64,000 nt of DNA, taken from Bacteroidota bacterium (GTDB lineage Bacteria > Bacteroidota > Bacteroidia > Bacteroidales > FEN-979). The DNA is taken from the NCBI GenBank assembly GCA_026391355.1, contig JAPLDH010000077.1:186001-250000 (forward strand), read 5' to 3'. The position numbers were made by a program, and so were the translations under genes. Below the pieces are notes generated by a model. The model was not told the DNA's origin and searched no databases. It saw only the letters and a program-made list of their open reading frames with translations. This document shows positions 52,065 through 61,599 of the stretch, piece after piece (position 1 is the first letter of the stretch; each line of letters starts with the position of its first letter).

Positions 52065-53261
52065 TTAATTGGCACCGTGTTTCGTATGTATAAATTGTTT
52101 GTTTGCACCTTTGATCCTAAGCAATGACCGGAGCATCAGGATCATTCCTTTTGGCAATGTGGATAGAGCTTTCAATGTCTTCACGTTGTATAGCCGGCGC
52201 GGGACTGAAAATAAAAATGTCAGGATACAAATCAGGACAATACCCATCCAAAGATAATTACAGATCAATTGATTATCCAGAAAAATATTGATGATGAAAA
52301 AAATTATTCCGAAAACTATTACCATTCCAAGTAAAAGAACCCGTGGAGGTTGAATGAACTGAATTGCCTTATCAAAATAATCAATATTACCTCTCATGAT
52401 AAAGGCTTTTAGCGCGGAGAGAAAATCTTTCCTGAAATAAACGAGTTGTGCGGAAAGCCAGCGCCGTCGTTGATTTGAAAACACCTCCGCTTTCTGCACT
52501 TTTTCATCGTACACATAAGCGTCATCAAGATATTCGATGGTGTTTCCTTCTTTTAATAATTTTAGCTCGATCTCCTTGTCGAAACCACCGATTGCCGTCA
52601 CTGTCGACATCATCTTCTTAAAAAAATCATACTTAAAAGCCATGCCTGATCCGATGATAGCGGAGGATAATCCAAGCATCCGGTGGCCTTTACGAAAAAT
52701 ATGGTTGTTGATCTCTTCGCTTGCCGCATCGAGAATGGCAAAAGAGGTATCCATGTTTTTTGCGGTCCTGTGACCCTGTACGGCAATAAATCCCTGTGCA
52801 AAAGAAGCATTGATCCTGCTTAAGAAATCCTGTGCCATCAGGTTATCCGCATCAAGGATAACTGCAATATCATACTCCTCCGGAAGCTGCTCCATTGCCT
52901 TATTCAGGGCTTTTGACTTTGTACTTTTATCGAACGAAACTTCAATAACCTTGATTGGCAGGCACTTCAGTGATTCAAGTGTGGAAAGTTCAAACGAATC
53001 GGCTATTACGACAACATCAAAGACTTCTTTCGGGTAATTCTGCAGAAGTGCATCTTTTGCGACATCAATAATGACATTGTCTTCCTTATAACCGGGGATC
53101 AGGACTGCAATTTTCCGGAAATCAGTTGGAGCAGAAAATGGTGGTTGGCGATAAAATATTCCGGCAAAAGAAAAGATAAATATATAGAGAACCGACAAAC
53201 CGAGGCATGCAAGCAGTAATAACTGGATTATATTATAGATGATGAGGATTGTCGGGTTCAT
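52065..53261 (-). CDS. Membrane glycosyltransferase family 2
   Basis: The 398-aa protein has one N-terminal helix (IIQLLLLACLGLSVLYIFIFSFAGI), a GT2 domain (VLIPGYKEDNVI, VILDADNLM, GSGMAFKYDFF) and two C-terminal helices. QRRRW (Q-x-x-R-W) is intact, as in processive beta-glycan synthases. FDKEIELKLLKEGN provides the acidic catalytic site. Together with the gene at 44850, this is one of two membrane GT2 enzymes in the locus. The product linkage is unknown. Confidence 0.87.
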   Translation of the reverse strand: MNPTILIIYNIIQLLLLACLGLSVLYIFIFSFAGIFYRQPPFSAPTDFRKIAVLIPGYKEDNVIIDVAKDALLQNYPKEVFDVVVIADSFELSTLESLKCLPIKVIEVSFDKSTKSKALNKAMEQLPEEYDIAVILDADNLMAQDFLSRINASFAQGFIAVQGHRTAKNMDTSFAILDAASEEINNHIFRKGHRMLGLSSAIIGSGMAFKYDFFKKMMSTVTAIGGFDKEIELKLLKEGNTIEYLDDAYVYDEKVQKAEVFSNQRRRWLSAQLVYFRKDFLSALKAFIMRGNIDYFDKAIQFIQPPRVLLLGMVIVFGIIFFIINIFLDNQLICNYLWMGIVLICILTFLFSVPRRLYNVKTLKALSTLPKGMILMLRSLLRIKGANKQFIHTKHGAN

Positions 53262-53273
53262 GGCTAAACTTTA

Positions 53274-54188
53274 TCAAAACAAGGGGTTCGATTGGATATC
53301 TTTCGAAAACAGGGTCTTGACATGCCACAACACAGCTTTGTGAAATGCTTTGAAATGGCCGCTTTCTCCTTTCATGAGGAATTTCATAGCATTTTTCGGG
53401 ATCGAGATACAAAGTTGGTACATAATTGCTACCAGGAAAGGGAAACCCGTAATGTTTCTGCGAAGGTAAAGCAACCGGGCCCGGTTCATATAATAAACTT
53501 TTAGCGGACTCATCTTCCCTGTTGAGACAGATTCCTTGTGTAATACCACCGAATTGTGAATGTACCAGAGGTCATATCCTGCATTTTTTATCCGTGTCGC
53601 CCAGTCAAGCTCTTCGTAATAGAGAAAGTAACATTCGGCCATTAATCCGACCTTATGGATAACTTCGATGGGAACCATCATGGCTGCGCCATGAACAAAA
53701 TTCGTTAAAGCATCCTGGTTAAATTGTCCGGTATCTATTACACCAAAACCGTATCCTCTGCTCCGGATAGTATAAGGATTTATTGGGGAAAGACCGGCAA
53801 ATTGAAGGGTATCCGGGGTATAAAAAAATTTAATTTTCGGGCTGGCAGCGCCCATTCCGGCATCAGTTTCAAACTTAGCAACCAGCGGTTCCAGGAATCC
53901 AGGATCGACCTCGGTATCGTTATTCAGTAATAAAACATATTTCCCTTTCGCAACCCTGATTCCAAGGTTGTTCCCTCCTGCAAACCCAATATTTTCTTTG
54001 CTTTGAATGAAATGAACCTCTGGAAATGTTTGAGGAATGATGGTAGGATCATCGTTTGGGGAAGCATTATCCACGACAATAATCTCAATCGGGGAATAGG
54101 TAATTTTTCGCAATGACCCCAGCAACTGGCAGGTGACTTCCGGATGGTCGTAAGTGACAGTAATAATAGAAACAAGGGGGGGGTTCAT
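53274..54188 (-). CDS. Glycosyltransferase family 2 (rhamnosyltransferase-like)
   Basis: From MNPPLVSIITVTYDHPEV the product is 304 aa; the ORF track starts 10 codons earlier, but the shorter start is the family's usual one and a TAATTTTG -7 box (54194-54201, minus) lies just before it. GT-A motifs are VDNASPNDDP, ENIGFAGGNNLGI and LLLNNDTEVDPG (D-x-D-like). The C-terminal YYEELDWATRIKNAGYDLWY is typical of WcaA/RfbF-type enzymes that add rhamnose or similar sugars to lipid-linked intermediates. Cytosolic, membrane-associated. Confidence 0.87.
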   Translation of the reverse strand: MNPPLVSIITVTYDHPEVTCQLLGSLRKITYSPIEIIVVDNASPNDDPTIIPQTFPEVHFIQSKENIGFAGGNNLGIRVAKGKYVLLLNNDTEVDPGFLEPLVAKFETDAGMGAASPKIKFFYTPDTLQFAGLSPINPYTIRSRGYGFGVIDTGQFNQDALTNFVHGAAMMVPIEVIHKVGLMAECYFLYYEELDWATRIKNAGYDLWYIHNSVVLHKESVSTGKMSPLKVYYMNRARLLYLRRNITGFPFLVAIMYQLCISIPKNAMKFLMKGESGHFKAFHKAVLWHVKTLFSKDIQSNPLF

Positions 54189-54278
54189 TTCTACAAAATT
54201 AGTATTGTGAAAAAGCATATTGACCCTTAAACAGATTCAGTCACTAATAAACAAAGTTACGATAAATACGTTCTGTTT

Positions 54279-55739
54279 TTACGGATCATCGAATTGTTTA
54301 GCATTTAGCAATAATGCCATTGAAGTATACATCAATAAACCGGTTGGCAGCGTCCCGAGAACTGCATTTCCATACGAGGCGACCATAACGCCGAACATAC
54401 CTGAAACCAGTGCGGCCATTTTCCATTTAATTAATGGGTTCCGGATTTTTTGCAAAATCCAGTAAGAACCCTTTATAACCACATAGAAAAGAATAAAAAG
54501 ATGTAGCGCCAATCCCACGATTCCCTGCTCTGCCCAAAGCAATACATACCAACTGTCGGTTGCAACCTGCGAAAGAAAGGCATTCGGCAGGTATCGTTGG
54601 GCTTTGACTCCGGCATGTCCGATACCTCCGCCAAAGGGCTTGTTGGAAAGGTATGTACTCAGTTTTTTCTGGTTTGCAAGCCGTACCTGGAAGGAAGGAT
54701 CATTGGGATCAAATGCCGAACGCATTCGCCGGATTTGCAGGTTATCCTGCCCGATCGAGGTGTATTTGAAAAAGATATACACAAGCGCCAACAGTAAAAT
54801 TCCTATCCCAACGACCACTTTTTGTTTCCTCAGCAACGAATAGAGCAAAAAACCTGCAAAGGGAATACTGATAGCTCCCCTTGTTCCGGAAAGGAACATT
54901 CCATAAAATCCCAATCCGGCAGCAGTGAAATAGAATATTCTTTTCCATTTGTTTTTTTCTGCAAATCCGATGATGGTGGCAACTACGCCGGAATAGGCCT
55001 GGTTCGCGCCAAACTGACCTGCATCGCTCATGAAAGAAAAGATCCTCAGCTTTCCAAATATTATATGCGTAACAGCCCCACCGCCATCGAGCCATGCTTT
55101 TTCCCATCGGTCAACTCCAATGGTCAGTTGCATGATGCCTTTCATCGATGCAAGAATGGAAAAACCACACCAGATATAGAGGAAAACATCCATTTTCTTC
55201 CGGTCAGTGATAAATAATAAAACCAGCGGAATTGTCAGGAACATGTACAGGGAAACCCCTCTCATCCCGGCGAGCCAGGCCTCGCGGCTTTGCACCTCCG
55301 GATTGAAAAATTCGAAGAGAGAATAACCAAACCAGATTGTTGCCAGGATGGTGATATCCTTCTTTGCCGGTGACCAATCAATCTTTTCATGAAATTTATT
55401 GAAAATCAAGGCAATGTAAGTCAGAAAAAGGATCCCATCCATGGCAAGCCCTACCTGTACTCCTTTAATATACCTCACCGAACCCAGAATGATAAAACCC
55501 AATCCGATGGCTGTGTACAAACCTAAAATCGGCCTGCGAAAGATCATATAAACATAAAGAAGAATAAAAGGCAAAAAGAGAAGGCCGATTCCTGCGACCA
55601 TCCCCTGGATCCCGATGACGACAGCACAGCCAACTGAAAGGAAGATGATAACCAGAAGAAGTCGCGGACTTCGCAACTTATCTGATCCTGTCAGAATTTC
55701 AAATGGATTGGTTTGGTCATTCATTGAATTCTGCTTCAA
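54279..55739 (-). CDS. O-antigen ligase / polymerase-family membrane protein
   Basis: The 486-aa protein has about twelve hydrophobic helices and a large extracytoplasmic loop with LSGTRGAISIPFAGF and GGGIGHAGVKAQRYLPNAFLSQVATDSWYVLLWAEQGIVGL, the signature region of the Wzy_C/WaaL family. In this context it most likely polymerises the repeat units flipped by the neighbouring Wzx-like protein, although ligase function cannot be excluded. It lies 12 bases after the flippase gene. Confidence 0.85.
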   Translation of the reverse strand: MKQNSMNDQTNPFEILTGSDKLRSPRLLLVIIFLSVGCAVVIGIQGMVAGIGLLFLPFILLYVYMIFRRPILGLYTAIGLGFIILGSVRYIKGVQVGLAMDGILFLTYIALIFNKFHEKIDWSPAKKDITILATIWFGYSLFEFFNPEVQSREAWLAGMRGVSLYMFLTIPLVLLFITDRKKMDVFLYIWCGFSILASMKGIMQLTIGVDRWEKAWLDGGGAVTHIIFGKLRIFSFMSDAGQFGANQAYSGVVATIIGFAEKNKWKRIFYFTAAGLGFYGMFLSGTRGAISIPFAGFLLYSLLRKQKVVVGIGILLLALVYIFFKYTSIGQDNLQIRRMRSAFDPNDPSFQVRLANQKKLSTYLSNKPFGGGIGHAGVKAQRYLPNAFLSQVATDSWYVLLWAEQGIVGLALHLFILFYVVIKGSYWILQKIRNPLIKWKMAALVSGMFGVMVASYGNAVLGTLPTGLLMYTSMALLLNAKQFDDP

Positions 55740-55751
55740 ATCGGTAAGAAA

Positions 55752-57134
55752 TCACGTTTTTTTCGTTAAAAAGGTTGACCCGGCACTCCGGACTTTTATG
55801 TACAGACTTTTGTAAAATTCGATCCCAGCCTGGAAGATCTTTCGTTGTTCAAGTTGCAAATGCTGATCCAGAAAGCGGTACCCAATCCAGACTCCCAACA
55901 ACGTAAACAGGACTGAAGCTACGGCAACTCCGGCCAATGATTTGAAAACAAAAACCGCAATAAGATCGCCGACTACATTTGTGATCACCATATAAAGCAC
56001 CTTCATGAAATTTCTGTCAGGTTTGTTAATGCTGTCAAGTCCAATGCCGGTCATCCTGTCGAGCGGCAGTATCAATCCGTAAAGTGAAAATATCCTGACA
56101 ATATTTGCAGTGTTTGCTCCGGTGACCGGATCGGTTCCCAGGTATTGCCTTCCCCCGAGTACGAGCACGAAAAAATCGGCAAAAACAAAAGTGATCAGGC
56201 AGATGACAATAAAAAGGTAAGAAATGGCCCCGGAATAGGTATAAAAGGTCTCTTTCAATTGTTCGACCTTTCCCTGAATACTGGCTTTTGACATTTTCGG
56301 AAAGGCAGTAGCAACAAAACTCCTGAGAGGGATCTGTTGCAGTTCGGTGAGTTTCATAGGAATACTGTAAAGGGCAACGGCTGTGGTTCCCAATGGGCTC
56401 AGGCTGATGATGATCGTGTCGGCGCTTCGTAAAAGATTCGTTCCGATAAGCATGAACGTTGTATATTTCCCAAAGTCAAGCAGGACTTTGCTGGTTCGAC
56501 GTGTTGCTTTCCTGATGTGGCGCAGTCCATCCCATCCATTCATTGTACAGATGGAAGATGTGATAATATTGATCCCAATGTGTGCCCACACCAACTGGGT
56601 CAGGGTCATTTTCAGCCAGATGTAGTTCACGAGGAGAACCAGGAAAAACCCTCCTCCATTCAGCGTTTTGATGATCATGATTTTCCCGAAACGCTGATCT
56701 GCCTGCATGATAACCAGTGCTGTATTAAAAGGCAGGTTGATGAAAGCCAGGATTGGGTACCAGGCGAAAAAAAGTCCATACCCTGCATTCCGGATCGGTA
56801 CCGGGAAGAGGAGCCATGACGACCAGATCAAAATGGTAATACCGATTGTTGCAATGATCAGGATCAGTCCGTTGGAGCCGATGTATTTCAGGCGATCTTC
56901 TTTACTGACGCCTGAAAGATAGCGGATGATGGCCGTATTTGTGATGCCAAAACGGAACATTTCGATAAAGGTGGCAGATGAAATATAGAGGACCCATTGA
57001 CCAAAAATACTGATAGGATAACTCCTGGCAAGAAGTGCAAATCCGGCAAATCCAAAAACAGCAAAAAGCAAGTTTCCTGTTAAAGACAAAAAATTTGCTT
57101 CCCGGATAATTTTATTCAGCGTCGACTTCACCAT
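55752..57134 (-). CDS. Wzx-like polysaccharide flippase
   Basis: The 460-aa protein has 12-14 predicted membrane segments and the N-terminal pattern of the MVF/polysaccharide-synthase family (LSLTGNLLFAVFGFAGFALLARSYPISIFGQWVLY). Further typical features are RSADTIIISLSPLGTTAVALYSIPMKL and a C-terminal GVAVASVLFTLLGVWIGYRFL. It should move undecaprenyl-linked repeat units across the inner membrane. It is 8 bases from the Wzz-like gene upstream and 12 from the polymerase gene downstream, forming a compact Wzx/Wzy/Wzz block. Confidence 0.85.
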   Translation of the reverse strand: MVKSTLNKIIREANFLSLTGNLLFAVFGFAGFALLARSYPISIFGQWVLYISSATFIEMFRFGITNTAIIRYLSGVSKEDRLKYIGSNGLILIIATIGITILIWSSWLLFPVPIRNAGYGLFFAWYPILAFINLPFNTALVIMQADQRFGKIMIIKTLNGGGFFLVLLVNYIWLKMTLTQLVWAHIGINIITSSICTMNGWDGLRHIRKATRRTSKVLLDFGKYTTFMLIGTNLLRSADTIIISLSPLGTTAVALYSIPMKLTELQQIPLRSFVATAFPKMSKASIQGKVEQLKETFYTYSGAISYLFIVICLITFVFADFFVLVLGGRQYLGTDPVTGANTANIVRIFSLYGLILPLDRMTGIGLDSINKPDRNFMKVLYMVITNVVGDLIAVFVFKSLAGVAVASVLFTLLGVWIGYRFLDQHLQLEQRKIFQAGIEFYKSLYIKVRSAGSTFLTKKT

Positions 57135-57142
57135 TCCTGGTT

Positions 57143-59605
57143 CTAAGGTTGTTGCCTGGAGAAAAACTCAAACCGGATCACTTTTTTCATTATCCTGCGG
57201 AGCCAGGAACGTTTCTTAAGCAATTCCCCGAAATAGGATTCAATGACATTTAATTCTACCCCATTAAGTAGAAACCGGGGATTGCGACCTGAAACTTTGA
57301 TAAAGGTTTCAAGGACATTCCTGTCAGCCTCACGCCATATACGGTTTGAACGGCATACCAGGATCGGCAGAGAACAGTTTGCGATCAATCCAGGAGGATA
57401 GGAATAATAAAGAAGAGCAGGAATTTCGATAAGAATATAATCTGGTTTAAAAGCCGGATGAATGTTATTGTTTTCAAACAAATCATGGTATGTTTGAAGT
57501 GAAAAGTAGTGCGTGTCAATACTGTAAAGGGCATATTCTTCCGGGCTGAGGAACTCATCCGGTGTTTGAAGGAACGGGCTATCCGGATCAACCCGTGTAT
57601 CCGGGTAACCCAGCAAATGGTTCAGGAAAATAAACGATTTCCGTGGTTTTATAAAACCGGAATTTGAAATTGCCGGGGGATTTTCCGGATACCCTGTTTG
57701 GGAAACTTCCATCCGGCGAAGGGATTCACGCGAAAATTTCAATACCAGGATCCTTTTCCCCTGGCTTTTCATCTTTCGTGCCAGATTGCCCATGACAATG
57801 GTTTTGCCTTCATTGCTAAGCGTACTGACAAAGACCAGGGTTTTTGTTTCTGTGCCCGAATTAATAATGTCAGGATGCCGGTCAATCTGCTGAATGATCA
57901 TTTCAAGCAACCGGTTTGTGACAAATGGAAAGTTGACTGCCCCGGTTCGGAGAAAGATTTTCGGAAAAATTCCCAGCGCCGAAAGATCCAGAATTTTTGA
58001 AGTTTTTGCAGGATTCTTCAGGGTATCATCAAAATATTCCATAATCAGGACGGTTGTAAATACAATCAGAAACCCGAGAACGGCAGCTATGATGATCAGT
58101 ATCTTCCGCTTGGTCGGGTTGGGTGAAAGCGGGTAATAAGGAAGATCAACAGCTTTGATGTTGGAAGATAATTCGGCATCCTGCATTTTAAGTTTAGCAA
58201 GGTTTAGCCCATGCAAAAGTTCCAGGAATTCCTGCTCGGAAACGGATATTTCCCGTTCGATCCGTTTCAGGTTAGCGCCAGCCGGGGCATAGGCAGCATA
58301 TTGTTTTTGAAACTCCTTGATCCGGTCTCCCAATACTTCAAGACCAGCTTTAATTTCTTCGTAATCAATAACATTGTTAATCCAATCGGTGAGCAATGAA
58401 CTAATCGGGAGCCCTTCAGTGGAGGTTCCGAATTTATATAACTCATTCACCGAGTTCCGGATCTCGTCTTTAAGTGTTTCGGCCTGAAGTTTTAATTTTC
58501 CAAGGGTTAAACTGGTGATAGAATCTCTAGCTCCACCAATCTCCGCGTTTGCAATCTTAAAATTGATATCTGCAAGTTGATTGCGTTTATCGATGATCCG
58601 CGTATTGTTCAACTGGACCTGTTGCTGGATCTTTAATTTTTCCTCAATGCGTTTGATAGCGGCGTCAATTCCCGCCAGCCGGATCCGTTTGTTATGATAA
58701 TCTACATCCAGATCTTCCTTTACGACAGCCACTGCCTTGCTTTGTTCGTAATAATTGATAATGTTGTTGTCCTCATTGAATTTCAGGAGTTTGTCTTCGG
58801 CAACTTTCAGCCGGCCTGATGCCTGGCTGACCTGGTTTTCAAAATACTTGACTACGGCATCCGACCTGTTTTCTTTGATGTTCTTATAGTTCATGATACA
58901 GACCCCTGTCAGAATTGCCAAAGTTTGCTGGCAAATTCCGGGATCGTCGGATTCAAAATGAATTTTTACCAGATCGCTGGAAGAAATGCGTACGACCGTG
59001 ATCGAAGAAATTGCATTGATCGAATAGTGCTGGTTGTTGAAATTGAGCAATCCATAAACAAAATTCGTATCATTCTTTTCCATATAATCCATGAGGTTGT
59101 CCACTGTTTGTTCATAAGCAACCGGATCCAGATAAGGAGGTTGCAGGATCCGGGTCTTTTCTGCTTCACCCGTATTCAAGGAAGTATCTGCTTCAGAAAT
59201 AACCCCGGATCTTTTTTTCAGATATTTGACAACCAGACTTTGTATATAGGGAGGAGTGATTTTTCGCAGGTCATCAAAAGATTTCTTCGTAATGTATTTC
59301 GGATCGGGATTGTTGAACATGAGGTGTTGTGCAAGGAGCCGGACCGCAACTTCCTGTTGGGTTTCCCGGGACTTTATGATGTTGATGAGGTTATCAAAAG
59401 CAGTGTTGGTGGCAAAGAAACTATAAGATTTATCCATTTCTACGGTCGTTCCAGAGGCGATACCCGTGTACAGGATGGTTTCTGACGAAAATCTATAGGA
59501 AGGATGCCGGGTCAGCATAGCAACGATCAGCGCCAGCACAATGGGCGTAATCAGGAGAAGAACAATGTGCTTCCGCAATAATCGCAACAGGTCAATTACC
59601 TTCAT
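57143..59605 (-). CDS. Wzz/BY-kinase-like chain-length protein with degenerate kinase domain
   Basis: The 820-aa inner-membrane protein has TM1 (~16-31), a long coiled-coil periplasmic region with AAYAPAGANLKRIEREISVSEQEFLELLHGL, TM2 (~503-523) and a cytosolic domain. It resembles the polysaccharide co-polymerase/tyrosine autokinase fusion. The nucleotide site is altered: STLSNEGKTIVMGN keeps the G-K-T of Walker A, but the A' box reads ILVLKFSRESL without its Asp, and the B box reads DYILIEIPALL with Glu for Asp. The tail has no tyrosine cluster (ends EFFSRQQP). It probably sets chain length with reduced or lost kinase activity (inference). Confidence 0.82.
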   Translation of the reverse strand: MKVIDLLRLLRKHIVLLLITPIVLALIVAMLTRHPSYRFSSETILYTGIASGTTVEMDKSYSFFATNTAFDNLINIIKSRETQQEVAVRLLAQHLMFNNPDPKYITKKSFDDLRKITPPYIQSLVVKYLKKRSGVISEADTSLNTGEAEKTRILQPPYLDPVAYEQTVDNLMDYMEKNDTNFVYGLLNFNNQHYSINAISSITVVRISSSDLVKIHFESDDPGICQQTLAILTGVCIMNYKNIKENRSDAVVKYFENQVSQASGRLKVAEDKLLKFNEDNNIINYYEQSKAVAVVKEDLDVDYHNKRIRLAGIDAAIKRIEEKLKIQQQVQLNNTRIIDKRNQLADINFKIANAEIGGARDSITSLTLGKLKLQAETLKDEIRNSVNELYKFGTSTEGLPISSLLTDWINNVIDYEEIKAGLEVLGDRIKEFQKQYAAYAPAGANLKRIEREISVSEQEFLELLHGLNLAKLKMQDAELSSNIKAVDLPYYPLSPNPTKRKILIIIAAVLGFLIVFTTVLIMEYFDDTLKNPAKTSKILDLSALGIFPKIFLRTGAVNFPFVTNRLLEMIIQQIDRHPDIINSGTETKTLVFVSTLSNEGKTIVMGNLARKMKSQGKRILVLKFSRESLRRMEVSQTGYPENPPAISNSGFIKPRKSFIFLNHLLGYPDTRVDPDSPFLQTPDEFLSPEEYALYSIDTHYFSLQTYHDLFENNNIHPAFKPDYILIEIPALLYYSYPPGLIANCSLPILVCRSNRIWREADRNVLETFIKVSGRNPRFLLNGVELNVIESYFGELLKKRSWLRRIMKKVIRFEFFSRQQP

Positions 59606-59621
59606 TCGTTCAGAAAAAAAA

Positions 59622-60365
59622 TTAGTAGATGTTAAATTTCATTCCGACAGTCTCCTCCAGTAACATATATGCAGTCTGAAAATTCATTTTTGAATTTTCG
59701 AAATCTGTTTCAGCCCGGTTTATGATCTCTGAGATCCGTGCAAACTCTGCTATGGAGATCACGCCATTCACGAATTGTTTCTCTGCCATCTGCATATTGA
59801 TCCTTGATGTCTCAAGGTATTTTACCTGGATTTTGAGTAAATGTTGTTTCACAATAAGGTCGTTGTATTGCATAATGACACGCTGCCTGACCTCTTTGGC
59901 CTGCTCTTCGACCAACTGTTTTGCCTGGAGTGTTTCGATTTTTGCTAATTTCACTTCATTTCTCCGGTTGAAGATGTCATATAGGGGAAATTTAATGTAC
60001 GCGCCAAGGCCATAATTGGTTTCGTTCCGTTTTGTGGCAAAAATGGAAGGGGATTGCCCCTCTGCCGTATTGGTCGAAAAAATATCGAATGAACCATACC
60101 GGACATCTGCCTGGACTCCCAGATTCTGCAACCAGAGGTTTTGGCTGCTTTTTAATTTGCTGTTATTCACCACGATCTGCAGATTCCGGAAATGGACATA
60201 TGGATCATGGGCAATGGCAGAATCCAGGAGCGTAGAGAGAGGAGGTAATTTATCTTTTATTTCATCCGTGAATGGGTCAAAGGTCGGTTTGGCTTGTGAA
60301 AATACGAATCCATGACCAAATGAAATGAAAAAAAGAAGCAATAAAAATAATCGGTCATTCTTCAT
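59622..60365 (-). CDS. Short TolC-family outer-membrane protein
   Basis: The 247-aa protein has a signal peptide (MKNDRLFLLLLFFISFGHGFVFSQ) and one TolC-type repeat: PPLSTLLDSAIAHDPYVHFRNLQIVVNNSKLKSSQNLWLQNLGVQADVRYG, a strand pair with KFPLYDIFNRRNEVKLAKIE, and long helices to the end. Typical TolC proteins have two such repeats in ~430-480 aa; this is roughly half. If functional it must form a homo-oligomer with more subunits than a TolC trimer, or act as an accessory. No OPX (Wza-like) export protein is seen in the window, so this may fill the outer-membrane step (inference). Confidence 0.72.
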   Translation of the reverse strand: MKNDRLFLLLLFFISFGHGFVFSQAKPTFDPFTDEIKDKLPPLSTLLDSAIAHDPYVHFRNLQIVVNNSKLKSSQNLWLQNLGVQADVRYGSFDIFSTNTAEGQSPSIFATKRNETNYGLGAYIKFPLYDIFNRRNEVKLAKIETLQAKQLVEEQAKEVRQRVIMQYNDLIVKQHLLKIQVKYLETSRINMQMAEKQFVNGVISIAEFARISEIINRAETDFENSKMNFQTAYMLLEETVGMKFNIY

Positions 60366-60389
60366 TTTACACCTGTTTCAATGATAAGA

Positions 60390-61589
60390 TCAAACTGTAT
60401 CTTTTTGAAAAAGAGCCGGAATCGTTCGAAGGATCAAATTAAGATCATACCAGAAGGAATAATTGTCGCCCACAAAATGTTCCGCATATTTATTATCAAG
60501 ATTCTTACGCTCTTCATCCGACATAAATCCTCTTCTTCCCCTCAGTTCAACCTGCCAGAGTCCTGTTATTCCTGCAGGAGCAAGAAATCTTTTTGAAATT
60601 GAATTGATGGTCAGCAACTCGGCTTCATAAAGAGGAAGCGGGCGGTTTCCCACGATCGACATATCGCCCTTCAGCACATTGATCAACTGCGGAAGCTCAT
60701 CAATGCTTGTTTTGCGAATGAAATTCCCTACCCGGGTAATGCGCGGATCATCTGAGATTTTTACAAAAGTAGATTTCGAAAGTGCAACTTCCTTCTTCTG
60801 AAAAATGTACCAGTAATCGCAAATGGTAATTTTGCCGATATGAAGAACAGGGGAGCAAGTTTCGCCCGGGGGTAGCAGCTCACATTTCGGACATGGTTTA
60901 GAGAAATCAATAGATGCCCTGACCTGCTCAACTACATATTTATTCTTTTCTTTTGCCAGTTTTGTCAATTCGTCGTCTGCACCGATCCGCATCGAACGGA
61001 GTTTATAAAAATCAAACATTTTTCGCCCGACCCGTTTTGAGGTATAGTATATTTTCCCTTTTGATTCAATACGAATGGCAATAATGACTACGAGGAGTAA
61101 GGGTGACAGGCAGGCCAGGGCAACCGAGGCAACGATAATGTCAAATAACCGTTTCGACAATGGCATTTTGTATTTGATCGGGTCAACTTCTGAGGGTTTA
61201 TCATCCGGGTTTTTCTTCCGGAAATCGGCGAGGAACTTTATTCTCCCAAGAAGGCTTTCAACAGAGGGTACCGGAAGTACGTAAAAATCATCAATCTTTA
61301 CCTTTAAAGATCTTTTAAAATATTCTTCCTTGAATTCAAACGAGAGCAAAATAAATGGAATGGTAGTCAGGTTGAGCTTCTCACGCGCAAATGTGAACAT
61401 TTCGAACCCGGAGCCACCGGCAAGAAAGATCTCGCACAGGATAGCGTCAGGCAAAGGGCCTGATTCGAGGTACTGAGCTGCCGCCATGGCATTTTGCTGA
61501 ACAACCAGCGAGATTTCCGGGTTGGGGCTTAGCAGGTCGGTGATCTCTGAAGAGCTCCCTATGTATAAAATGATCATTTTATTTTCCAT
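60390..61589 (-). CDS. Polyprenyl sugar-phosphate transferase with N-terminal pseudo-receiver domain
   Basis: The 399-aa protein joins two modules. Residues ~1-120 align with the receiver encoded next door: [15 protein letters not shown] against IICDIQMPNLDGYQF. However, the acidic pair is gone (IGSSS for IDDEQ), the phospho-Asp is Glu53 and the conserved Lys is Leu105, so it should not be phosphorylated. Residues ~140-399 are a bacterial sugar transferase ([86 protein letters not shown]), which loads the first sugar-1-phosphate onto undecaprenyl phosphate. An insertion with C-P-K-C plus further cysteines (~229-262) could bind zinc. Confidence 0.88.
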   Translation of the reverse strand: MENKMIILYIGSSSEITDLLSPNPEISLVVQQNAMAAAQYLESGPLPDAILCEIFLAGGSGFEMFTFAREKLNLTTIPFILLSFEFKEEYFKRSLKVKIDDFYVLPVPSVESLLGRIKFLADFRKKNPDDKPSEVDPIKYKMPLSKRLFDIIVASVALACLSPLLLVVIIAIRIESKGKIYYTSKRVGRKMFDFYKLRSMRIGADDELTKLAKEKNKYVVEQVRASIDFSKPCPKCELLPPGETCSPVLHIGKITICDYWYIFQKKEVALSKSTFVKISDDPRITRVGNFIRKTSIDELPQLINVLKGDMSIVGNRPLPLYEAELLTINSISKRFLAPAGITGLWQVELRGRRGFMSDEERKNLDNKYAEHFVGDNYSFWYDLNLILRTIPALFQKDTV

Positions 61590-61599
61590 GGTTATGGGA

